From NCBI RefSeq assembly GCF_020991475.1, contig NZ_JAJMPA010000001.1, positions 1,860,001 through 1,924,000 on the forward strand: DNA of 64,000 bases. Direction: 5' to 3'. The notes under the pieces were generated by a model that saw nothing but the letters and a program-made list of their open reading frames with translations, was not told the origin of the DNA and did no database searches. The DNA is from Pedobacter sp. MC2016-14 (lineage in GTDB: Bacteria > Bacteroidota > Bacteroidia > Sphingobacteriales > Sphingobacteriaceae). Of this stretch, positions 44,861 to 52,293 are shown one piece after another. Each line of letters begins with the position of its first letter. Position 1 is the stretch's first letter. Both the position numbers and the translations under genes were made by a program.

Positions 44861-45424
44861 ATGACAACCCTGTACATTAAAAATATGGTTTGTGCCCGAT
44901 GCATATTGGTGGTAAAGGCAGAATTAGCAGAACTTGAACTACAGCCAATGTCTGTTGAACTCGGATTAGTAACCTTAAATCAGGATTTAACCCACCTTCA
45001 AAAATCCAACTTAGCACTTGCCTTGGAGCAGCTAGGTTTTGAATTGATAGACGATAAGAAAACAAGATTGGTGGCGCAGGTAAAAACTTCCATTATCAAT
45101 TTGGTGCACCACCACAACACGGTATTAAAAGTTAATTTATCGCAATACCTGGCAGAACAACTTCAGCAAGATTATCAACATCTTTCCAGCCTTTTTTCAG
45201 AGCTGGAAGGCACTACTATTGAGAAATATTTTATTGCGCAAAAAGTAGAAAAAGTAAAAGAATTATTGGCTTATAATGAGCAGTCTTTGAGTGAAATAGC
45301 TTTTGAACTCCATTATTCAAGCGTAGCCCATTTAAGCAATCAGTTTAAAAAGGTAACCGGCATCACGCCAAGCCAATTTAAAAACCACATCGCCGGAAAA
45401 AGAAAGGCTTTGGATAAAGTTTAA
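44861..45424 (+). CDS. AraC-type regulator with N-terminal HMA-like metal-binding segment
   Basis: A 187-residue protein from the ATG at 44861. The N-terminus LYIKNMVCARCILVVK has the MxCxxC motif of heavy-metal-associated domains (Cys11, Cys14), and VELGLVTL and LGFELIDD fit the remaining strands of a small ferredoxin-like fold (about residues 1-68). The C-terminus (about 115-180) is an AraC helix-turn-helix pair: LSEIAFELHYSSVAHLSNQFKKVTGITPSQF. It may be a metal- or thiol-responsive activator; the copper ATPase 4.5 kb downstream is a possible target. The DNA-binding half is firm; metal binding is inference. Confidence 0.82.
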   Translation: MTTLYIKNMVCARCILVVKAELAELELQPMSVELGLVTLNQDLTHLQKSNLALALEQLGFELIDDKKTRLVAQVKTSIINLVHHHNTVLKVNLSQYLAEQLQQDYQHLSSLFSELEGTTIEKYFIAQKVEKVKELLAYNEQSLSEIAFELHYSSVAHLSNQFKKVTGITPSQFKNHIAGKRKALDKV

Positions 45425-45426
45425 AT

Positions 45427-45615
45427 CTACTGATCTACATCTGCATCAGAGCCTTTTTGCTGTTCCAGTTTTTCATTGTCATCAGGCTGATCGTCAAAGC
45501 CTACCTGCTTGTCAACATCAGCATCGCTACCTTTTAATTGTTCAGCGGCTTCTTCTTTAGAAGGTTGGTCCTTGGTTGTCTTATGTTCGGTGTATGGAGT
45601 TGTATCTTTGTTCAT
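45427..45615 (-). CDS. Small acidic hydrophilic protein with internal repeat
   Basis: A 62-residue protein rich in Asp, Glu, Lys and Gln, with no hydrophobic segment and no cysteine. The motif KGSDADVD occurs twice (about residues 28-35 and 54-61), suggesting an internal duplication, and the chain is probably disordered. I do not recognise a characterised family. It is convergent with the AraC-type gene, leaving two bases between stops. Reality as a gene is supported by the repeat and by clean acidic composition, not by any known homologue. Confidence 0.6.
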   Translation of the reverse strand: MNKDTTPYTEHKTTKDQPSKEEAAEQLKGSDADVDKQVGFDDQPDDNEKLEQQKGSDADVDQ

Positions 45616-45794
45616 GATCTGTTATTTAACCTTTACAACATCCTTAATCTTTAAAGGTTTCCATATACTTTTATATGCAGTGCATAAAACAGAGCTTCTC
45701 GTCCAAATAAGTGATTTGATGTTTATACGGTATTATTTTGGAATTCATGATTCCTGCCTGATTATAATTATATTTGTTGCACAACATAGCAAAA

Positions 45795-46655
45795 ATGAAT
45801 ATAAATATTATCGACGTATTAAAGGAATCAAAACAGTCAATCCTTGATAACTGGATTTCTGCACAACTAAGTAAGCAAAGCTTTAGTGGTGACTTAATCA
45901 GCAGTCAGGAAATAAAAGAGCAGTCGGAAGAACTTCTGGACACCCTTTTCAAAGTATGGACCATTGAAAACTTTGAAAATTTTGGTTCATCAGATTTTGA
46001 TGAAGTAGTTGAATGTCTCTCACAGATATCAATGAGCCGGGCCAAACTGGGCTTTACGCCGAAAGAAACCGGTGCTTTTGTCAATGGACTAAAGAATACC
46101 TTGCTGGAAGTTCTGGAATCAAAACTTTCCGGTGATCCCTCCAGTCTTTACAATACCAGTAAAAAGATAAATAATCTTTTCGATAATTTTAGTGTCATCA
46201 CTTTTGAAACTTTTATTCAAGGCAGAGAAGATGTCATTAACAGACAAACAGATGAAATTTCTGAGATTTCTACTCCTGTGATAAAGGTTTGGGACGGAAT
46301 TCTTGCATTGCCAATTATCGGAACTTTAGATAGTGCCCGTACCCAGGTTGTGATGGAAAATTTACTGGAGGCCATCGTAGAAACAGGTAGCAGTATTGCA
46401 ATTCTGGATATTTCTGGTGTTCCCGCGGTAGATTCACTTGTGGCACAACATTTAATGAAAACCGTTGCAGCAACCCGTTTAATGGGCGCTGAATGTGTGA
46501 TCAGCGGTATTAGACCAGAAATCGCCCAAACTATTGTGCATCTGGGTATTGATTTATCTAATATTATAACTAAGGCATCTCTTGCTCACGCTTTGAAATT
46601 TTCATTTCAAACCTTAAAACTTGAGGTAAGAAAACAAGCACTTAGGCCTATATAG
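45795..46655 (+). CDS. RsbR-like stressosome protein
   Basis: A 286-residue protein from the ATG at 45795. The N-terminal helical domain (about residues 1-145) resembles RsbR_N sensor domains. The C-terminal STAS domain (about 163-275) has ILDISGVPAVDSLVAQHL and GIRPEIAQTIVHLGIDL. The positions of the two RsbRA phosphosites of Bacillus are Ser214 (Thr there) and Thr246 (kept). RsbR and RsbS build the stressosome core. It is the first gene of a five-gene operon with RsbS-, RsbT- and ATPase/phosphatase-like proteins and a histidine kinase. Confidence 0.88.
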   Translation: MNINIIDVLKESKQSILDNWISAQLSKQSFSGDLISSQEIKEQSEELLDTLFKVWTIENFENFGSSDFDEVVECLSQISMSRAKLGFTPKETGAFVNGLKNTLLEVLESKLSGDPSSLYNTSKKINNLFDNFSVITFETFIQGREDVINRQTDEISEISTPVIKVWDGILALPIIGTLDSARTQVVMENLLEAIVETGSSIAILDISGVPAVDSLVAQHLMKTVAATRLMGAECVISGIRPEIAQTIVHLGIDLSNIITKASLAHALKFSFQTLKLEVRKQALRPI

Positions 46656-46658
46656 ACC

Positions 46659-47072
46659 ATGGAAAAAATTCCTATATTAAGAATGGGGCCATTTTTATTG
46701 GTTACCATACAGGTTGATTTATATGACAGGCTTGCTTTAAATCTTGAAGAAGACCTTATAGAAACGGTTAGCAAAACTGGTGCTAAGGGAGTACTAATCG
46801 ACATCTCAGTTGTTTCCATAGTTGATTCATTTATGGGACGGATTATCGGTAATATAGCGAGTATGTCAAAAATACTTGATGCCGAGACTGTTGTTGTTGG
46901 TATGCAGCCCGCAGTGGCTATTACTTTGATAGAACTTGGTTTACCGCTAACCGGGGTTCATACCGCTTTGAACGTGGAAAGAGGAATGATTTTATTGAAA
47001 TCCAAAGTAAATCTTGACGAGTTTGACGCTGATCAGGAGGAAGCTGAAGGCGATGATTACGGTTTTAACTAA
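46659..47072 (+). CDS. RsbS-like STAS-domain stressosome scaffold protein
   Basis: A 137-residue single STAS-domain protein: PILRMGPFLLVTIQVDL, GVLIDISVVSIVDSFMGR and VVVGMQPAVAITLIELGL. Ser57 in VDSF lines up with the RsbS serine phosphorylated by RsbT. An acidic tail (DEFDADQEEAEGDD) follows the domain. It starts three bases after the RsbR-like gene and overlaps the RsbT-like gene by 20 bases, so the three are translationally linked. In the known system it scaffolds RsbT until stress-triggered phosphorylation. Confidence 0.9.
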   Translation: MEKIPILRMGPFLLVTIQVDLYDRLALNLEEDLIETVSKTGAKGVLIDISVVSIVDSFMGRIIGNIASMSKILDAETVVVGMQPAVAITLIELGLPLTGVHTALNVERGMILLKSKVNLDEFDADQEEAEGDDYGFN

Positions 47073-47466
47073 ACAATCCATGCTGATTCAAAAGGATCAG
47101 GATGTGGTACCTTTTAGAAATCGCGTAAAAGATTGCGCCGTAAAAATTAAAATGGGACTTGTAAATCAAACCAAGTTGATTACAGCTGCTAGCGAACTTG
47201 TACGGAACATGCTAAAGTACGGCCATGGCGGAGAGGTTTTTATCGAAATAGTCTCCGAAGGGAGAAACTCTGGAGTAAGATTAATATTTAAAGATAAAGG
47301 TCCCGGAATACAGGATGTAGAATTGGCTATGAAAGATGGTTATTCCACAGGTAAGAGCCTTGGCTTAGGGCTCCCGGGAACAAAGCGGCTGGTCAATGTT
47401 TTTGAATTAAAAAGTGAGGTAGGCGTAGGTACTACAGTTTCTATTATAAAGTGGTGTAATGGTTAA
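47053..47466 (+). CDS. RsbT-like serine kinase
   Basis: A 137-residue GHKL ATPase/kinase from the ATG at 47053. The N-box is Glu48 and Asn52 (AASELVRNMLKYG), the G1 box DKGPGI is at 81-86, and the G2 box SLGLGLPGTKRL at 102-113. The family phosphorylates RsbS and RsbR and then leaves the stressosome to act on a downstream partner. In Bacillus that partner is the RsbU phosphatase; here the neighbouring candidates are an ATPase/PP2C fusion and a histidine kinase. It overlaps both adjacent genes. Confidence 0.9.
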   Translation: MITVLTKQSMLIQKDQDVVPFRNRVKDCAVKIKMGLVNQTKLITAASELVRNMLKYGHGGEVFIEIVSEGRNSGVRLIFKDKGPGIQDVELAMKDGYSTGKSLGLGLPGTKRLVNVFELKSEVGVGTTVSIIKWCNG

Positions 47467-48472
47467 TGAAAACTATGTAAGTTATCCCGCAACGGACAGG
47501 AGCTACTATGCCTTGTTGCGCAAAGGTATACATAAGCAGGCGTTAACAGCTGGTTTTGATGACAAAAAATTAGCTCACCTGGACATTATTGTGGCCGAAA
47601 TCACCACCAATATATTTAAGCATACTTCTGGTGCAGAGATTTTATGTGGTGTAATGGGGCAGGGCAAGCACCAATATATTGAAATTATCAGTATCGATGA
47701 TGGACCTGGTTTTACTGATTTGCCAAACATGCTTTTGGATGGAGTTTCTTCTGTAAATACGCTGGGGCATGGCTTAGGTAGTATAAAACGCTTGTCAGAT
47801 TTCTTTGGAATCTATTCGCAGAAGGGTTGGGGCACTGTCCTGGTCGCCCGCCTCCATAAACAAGAATATAAAGAAGATTTACATCCTATTGTTGTTACAA
47901 GCCTCGTGGTGGCTAAACCTTCTGAAATTGAAAGTGGCGATGGCTGTATGTATAAAAGTTCTGAACGCTATTTTAAATTATTTCTTATGGATGGCCTGGG
48001 GCATGGGCCCGAGGCACATCAGGCAGTAATGGAAGGCTTCAACGCATTTAAGCTTTGCCCTTATCATGATCCTGCAGAAATTATTCGTTATATGCACAAC
48101 CCCTTGAAACGAAGCCGCGGCGGCGTGGGAACTGTAGTTGTGTATGACAATGCAAGCCGCAAAATTGAAATTCTGGGAGTAGGAAATATTTCTACTAAAC
48201 TGGTTGGTAATGTTGATTCGAGGAACATCATGTCATATAACGGGATCATTGGGCACAATATCCCAAATACGATGAAAAGCCAGGAGGTTAATGCCAGGGA
48301 CTTTAAATTTATTATTTTATGTTCTGATGGGATAAAATCACGCTGGGATATTTCCAAATACCCTATGATTTTAAGATATGACCCAACAATTATTGCCGCA
48401 GCAATTTATAAAGATTTCGCGCGTAAAACAGATGACATGTCAGTTGTGATCATTAAAACCCAAAATTTATGA
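47459..48472 (+). CDS. GHKL ATPase fused to SpoIIE/RsbX-like PP2C phosphatase
   Basis: A 337-residue two-domain protein. Residues 1-135 form a second RsbT/RsbW-type ATPase: N-box DIIVAEITTNIFKHT, G1 DDGPGF, G2 GHGLGSIKRL. Residues about 145-337 form a compact PP2C/SpoIIE phosphatase like RsbX, with metal-site FLMDGLGHGPEA, GGVGTVVVY, ILCSDGIKSRWD and the terminal DDMSVV. RsbX resets the stressosome by dephosphorylating RsbR and RsbS; fusion to an ATPase joins kinase-like and phosphatase parts in one chain. It overlaps the RsbT gene by 8 bases and the kinase gene by 4. Confidence 0.87.
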   Translation: MVNENYVSYPATDRSYYALLRKGIHKQALTAGFDDKKLAHLDIIVAEITTNIFKHTSGAEILCGVMGQGKHQYIEIISIDDGPGFTDLPNMLLDGVSSVNTLGHGLGSIKRLSDFFGIYSQKGWGTVLVARLHKQEYKEDLHPIVVTSLVVAKPSEIESGDGCMYKSSERYFKLFLMDGLGHGPEAHQAVMEGFNAFKLCPYHDPAEIIRYMHNPLKRSRGGVGTVVVYDNASRKIEILGVGNISTKLVGNVDSRNIMSYNGIIGHNIPNTMKSQEVNARDFKFIILCSDGIKSRWDISKYPMILRYDPTIIAAAIYKDFARKTDDMSVVIIKTQNL

Positions 48473-49659
48473 TAAAACTTGCAGAAGTTTCTTTGGAAAG
48501 TGAAATGGATATCATCCTTTGCAGTCAGAAGTTTCTTAAAATCACAGAAATTTTGCATCTGAGCCTGTCTACAAAAAGTACTTTTGCGAGTGCGATCTCC
48601 GAAGTAGCCAGAGTGATGACGGATCACACGGATAATGGAATATTAAGTGTTGGCATAAACGAAGATAAAGGAAAATTTAAATTGATCTGCGAGGTCACTT
48701 ATCCGGGATTGGAAAGCACTATTGATCCGGAACTGTTTCATTTCGCTAAAAGGCTGGTTCCTGTCTTTGACGTTTACTTGATCAATGATCGTCATGTCAT
48801 TCAATTTTCAATCGGCCTTCCAAAATCGTTACACCTCGACAAATCAAAAATTCAGTTGGTTGTTGCTTATATAGAGAACAGCCTGCCCGTTTCACCTTAC
48901 GAAACCCTTAAGATCAGTAAAAACGAACTATCTCAAAAGGCGGAATTGCAAGAGGAAGAGTTAAAGGCTGCTAAAATTTTAAATGATCTAAAATCGGAAT
49001 TTATCTCCATCGCAAGCCACGAACTTAAATCGCCGCTTACTATTTTAAAAGCTTATGGAGATATCGCGGTATCGTCGAAAATGAAGTCTCTAGCGCAGGT
49101 TCAGGAGTACGTTAGGCGTATGAATGCTCAGTGTTCAAAGTTGGCTGCCCTGGCATTACAACTTTTAGATTCTGCAAAAATTGAAATTGGGAATTTGGAA
49201 TATGAAATGACGAGTCTGGATTTTAATGCTTATTTGCTTAGAACCCTAGAGGATTTGAAGCACCTAACTCCAGAACATAATTTAGTTACCGAGCTTTGTA
49301 ATAGCTGCATGATGACGATAGATGAGCTTCGTTTGGAGCAGGTTATTGTTAATCTGGTTAGCAATGCAGCAAAATATTCTGAGAAAGGAACCAATATTTA
49401 TATTCAGACCACACGCGATCCAGCAGAAAATACGCTGAAAATAATGATTAGGGATGAAGGTATCGGAATTTCTGAGTCAGGTATCAAAAAGATATTTGAT
49501 AAATTCTATCGTGAACCAGCCGTAATTGGTAAACTTTCCGGTTTGGGAATCGGGATGTATATTGCTTCAAAGATCGTAAGTTCACATGGAGGGCAAATTT
49601 GGGTTACAAGCGAGCTCGGAAAGGGCTCCACGTTTCATGTTTCCCTGCCCATTAATTAG
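48469..49659 (+). CDS. Soluble histidine kinase with degenerate N-terminal ATPase-like domain
   Basis: A 396-residue protein without membrane segments. Residues 1-140 look like a worn RsbT-type fold: AISEVARVMTDHTDNG matches the N-box helix, but the glycine-rich G1 and G2 boxes are missing. A short coiled coil (about 150-175) leads to a full histidine kinase: H-box His184 (SIASHELKSPLTILKAY), N-box NLVSNAAKYS, G1 RDEGIGIS, F-box FDKFYRE and G2 GLGIGMYIASKI. It ends the Rsb-like operon and may link the stressosome to two-component phosphorelay. No response regulator is adjacent. Confidence 0.88.
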   Translation: MIKLAEVSLESEMDIILCSQKFLKITEILHLSLSTKSTFASAISEVARVMTDHTDNGILSVGINEDKGKFKLICEVTYPGLESTIDPELFHFAKRLVPVFDVYLINDRHVIQFSIGLPKSLHLDKSKIQLVVAYIENSLPVSPYETLKISKNELSQKAELQEEELKAAKILNDLKSEFISIASHELKSPLTILKAYGDIAVSSKMKSLAQVQEYVRRMNAQCSKLAALALQLLDSAKIEIGNLEYEMTSLDFNAYLLRTLEDLKHLTPEHNLVTELCNSCMMTIDELRLEQVIVNLVSNAAKYSEKGTNIYIQTTRDPAENTLKIMIRDEGIGISESGIKKIFDKFYREPAVIGKLSGLGIGMYIASKIVSSHGGQIWVTSELGKGSTFHVSLPIN

Positions 49660-49723
49660 CCCCTCCGGAGAGCCCTAAACTGAAGCAAATAGTTTGGAAT
49701 TACACATGTGCCATTTTTTGACG

Positions 49724-49846
49724 TCATAAGTTTCCGGGCGCAACTAAATCGGTAATCTCCTGTTCAAGCTTGGTTACAAGCCCTGACAACTGATTGGTAA
49801 CATAGGTTTTTCCCGCTAAAAAATCATCAACAAAAGCTTCAGCTGC
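49724..49846 (-). pseudogene. Possible decayed ORF remnant (about 40 codons)
   Basis: The 301-base gap between the kinase and copper ATPase genes contains, on the minus strand, a protein-like stretch AAEAFVDDFLAGKTYVTNQL continuing SGLVTKLEQEITDLVAPGNL then a stop. Tandem stops (TAG TGA) cut it off upstream and there is no start codon. The composition is coding-like, with a helical heptad pattern. I do not recognise the parent protein. Nothing else is seen in this gap. Confidence 0.35.
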
Positions 49847-49960
49847 TCACTATAAAGATACTATGATAGGGCAGGAATCTTACAAATCAAAATGGTAATT
49901 GTGTAATACCAGTTCTGTTCTAATGTTGATCTTTGTAGCAGATTATAAAATGATAAAGAA

Positions 49961-52177
49961 ATGGGCGTAGCGCAAGGGGCATTAATTCAGAATTTTCCGG
50001 TATTAGACATGAGCTGTGCGTCTTGCGCAGCGAGTGTAGAAAGTACCTTAAAGGCACAAAATGGGGTGCTCAATGCTGCGGTAAACTATGCTTCGGCGTC
50101 TGCATCGGTAGAATACCTTCCGGCGCTTACCAATCCCGATACTTTGCAAAAGGCCGTACAGGCAGCTGGCTATGACCTGCTGATTGAAAATAAGGCGCAG
50201 GAAGCGGAAAAACTGGAAGAAATAAGCCAGCTGAAACTTAGCCAGCTGAAAAGAAAAACCTTGCTGGCGGGTATTTTTACCATACCCATAGTGGTCATCG
50301 GCATGTTCTTTATGAACATTCCTTATGCCAACCAAATAATGTGGATGTTAAGCACACCAGTTGTGGCCTGGTTTGGTAAGGGCTTTTTTGTAAACGCATG
50401 GAAACAGGCCAAACATCAATCGGCAAATATGGATACGCTAGTGGCCCTGGGTGCTGGAATTGCCTATGTTTTTAGTGTATTCAATACCCTTAATCCCCAA
50501 TTTTGGCATAACAGAGGCCTGCATGCCCATGTTTATTTTGAGGCATCAGCAGTAATCATCTCCTTTATATTGCTGGGCAAATTGCTGGAAGAAAAAGCAA
50601 AAGGAAATACCTCTGCTGCCATTAAAAAATTGATGGGTCTGCAACCAAAAACAGTGGTGGTCATAGATCAGGACGGCCAACAGTTGGTAAAGCCCATTGA
50701 AGAAGTAGCTGTTGGTGATGAGATCCTGGTAAAACCCGGCGAGCGGATTGCCGTAGATGGGGTGATTCTAAAAGGCAGCTCTTTTGTGGATGAAAGTATG
50801 TTGACCGGGGAGTCTATTCCGGTCTTAAGAAAGGAAGGCGATAGGGTATTTGCCGGTTCCATCAATCAGAAAAGTAGTTTTCAGTTTAGTGCGGTAAAAG
50901 TTGGTGAAGAAACCCTGCTGGCCCATATTATAAAAATGGTGCAGGATGCCCAGGGAAGTAAAGCACCTGTGCAAAAACTGGTAGATAAAATAGCGGGTAT
51001 TTTTGTGCCTGTGGTAATGCTGATTGCCTTGATTACTTTTGCGGTATGGTTGGTTTTTGGTGGAAGCCAGGGCTTTCCACAGGGTTTAATGGCTTTCGCA
51101 ACGGTTTTGGTCATTGCCTGTCCATGTGCATTGGGATTGGCTACGCCAACCGCCCTCATGGTAGGGATTGGCAAGGCGGCTGAAAACGGCATTTTGATCA
51201 AAGATGCCCTAAGCCTGGAGCTGGCGAAGAAAATTGATATACTGGTGCTCGATAAAACAGGCACCATTACAGAGGGCCGCCCGGAAGTAACGGATAGTTT
51301 TTGGCTGGCAGAGAGCGAGTACCATCAGCAAGTGCTTGCAGGTTTGGAGCTACAATCTGAGCATCCGCTAGCCGAAGCTATTGTAAAACATTATGCCACG
51401 GTGACAGCACAATCTGTTTTAAATTTTGAAAGCATTACCGGTATGGGTGCAAGTGCCAACGTGGATGGCAAACGGTATTATGCGGGCAATCAGAAATTAC
51501 TGGAGGCACATCAGGTTAATTTGCCGGAAGCCTTGCTTCACAAAGCTTCAGAATGGGCTACAGAGGCAAAAACTGTCATCTGGTTTGCGGATGGTACTCG
51601 TGCTTTAGCGGTGCTGGCCATCGCCGATCAGGTTAAAGCTGGGTCTGCTGAAGCCGTTCTGCAATTGCAAAGGGCCGGGATATTGGTGTATATGCTTACG
51701 GGAGATAATGAGCAGACCGCCCGCGCCATTGCAATCAAAACAGGGATTTCTCAATACCATGCCGGCATGATGCCCGAACAAAAAGCGGCCTTTATTAAAC
51801 AATTGCAGGCTGAAGGTAAGGTGGTAGCCATGGCGGGCGACGGAATTAACGACAGCGCTGCGTTGGCCCAGGCAGATGTGAGCATTGCCATGGGCAGAGG
51901 AAGCGACATTGCCATGGACGTGGCAAAAATGACCATTATCTCTTCTGATCTCAATAAAATACCTGCCGCTATAAAATTATCCAGGCAAACTGTAGCCACC
52001 ATAAGGCAGAATTTATTCTGGGCCTTTGTATACAATGTAATTGGCATTCCATTGGCTGCTGGTGTATTGTACCCCCTTAATGGTTTTTTGCTAAACCCGA
52101 TGCTGGCGGGGGCCGCAATGGCCCTGAGCAGTGTAAGCGTGGTTAGCAACAGCCTGCTCTTAAAGTATAAAAAATAA
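49961..52177 (+). CDS. copA: Copper-translocating P-type ATPase
   Basis: A 738-residue P1B ATPase exporting Cu(I) from the cytoplasm. One N-terminal HMA domain carries Cys19 and Cys22 (MSCASC). Then come the actuator loop TGES, the membrane metal site Cys387-Pro-Cys389 (ACPCALGLATPTA), the phosphorylation motif DKTGT at Asp431, the HP motif SEHPLAEA, and GDGINDSAAL. The last membrane segments end in SVVSNSLLL, matching the MxxSS-type site of copper pumps. Specificity for Cu over Ag is not separable. It is transcribed alone here; the HMA-AraC regulator 4.5 kb upstream is a possible controller. Confidence 0.93.
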   Translation: MGVAQGALIQNFPVLDMSCASCAASVESTLKAQNGVLNAAVNYASASASVEYLPALTNPDTLQKAVQAAGYDLLIENKAQEAEKLEEISQLKLSQLKRKTLLAGIFTIPIVVIGMFFMNIPYANQIMWMLSTPVVAWFGKGFFVNAWKQAKHQSANMDTLVALGAGIAYVFSVFNTLNPQFWHNRGLHAHVYFEASAVIISFILLGKLLEEKAKGNTSAAIKKLMGLQPKTVVVIDQDGQQLVKPIEEVAVGDEILVKPGERIAVDGVILKGSSFVDESMLTGESIPVLRKEGDRVFAGSINQKSSFQFSAVKVGEETLLAHIIKMVQDAQGSKAPVQKLVDKIAGIFVPVVMLIALITFAVWLVFGGSQGFPQGLMAFATVLVIACPCALGLATPTALMVGIGKAAENGILIKDALSLELAKKIDILVLDKTGTITEGRPEVTDSFWLAESEYHQQVLAGLELQSEHPLAEAIVKHYATVTAQSVLNFESITGMGASANVDGKRYYAGNQKLLEAHQVNLPEALLHKASEWATEAKTVIWFADGTRALAVLAIADQVKAGSAEAVLQLQRAGILVYMLTGDNEQTARAIAIKTGISQYHAGMMPEQKAAFIKQLQAEGKVVAMAGDGINDSAALAQADVSIAMGRGSDIAMDVAKMTIISSDLNKIPAAIKLSRQTVATIRQNLFWAFVYNVIGIPLAAGVLYPLNGFLLNPMLAGAAMALSSVSVVSNSLLLKYKK

Positions 52178-52293
52178 GTAAACAGGACTTTAGCCCTCAT
52201 AATTTTGAAAAGAATTGTAATTGTTTGAAAATTGAAATAGTAATCAGGTTAGTGTAACAATATTGTATTACTTTTATATCCTGATTTGATACT

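Noticed and set aside
45769..45776. TATATTTG as a -7 box for the Rsb-like operon
   Set aside because: A -33 TTTG at suitable spacing was not found (nearest is about 28 bases away), so the promoter call is too weak to list.
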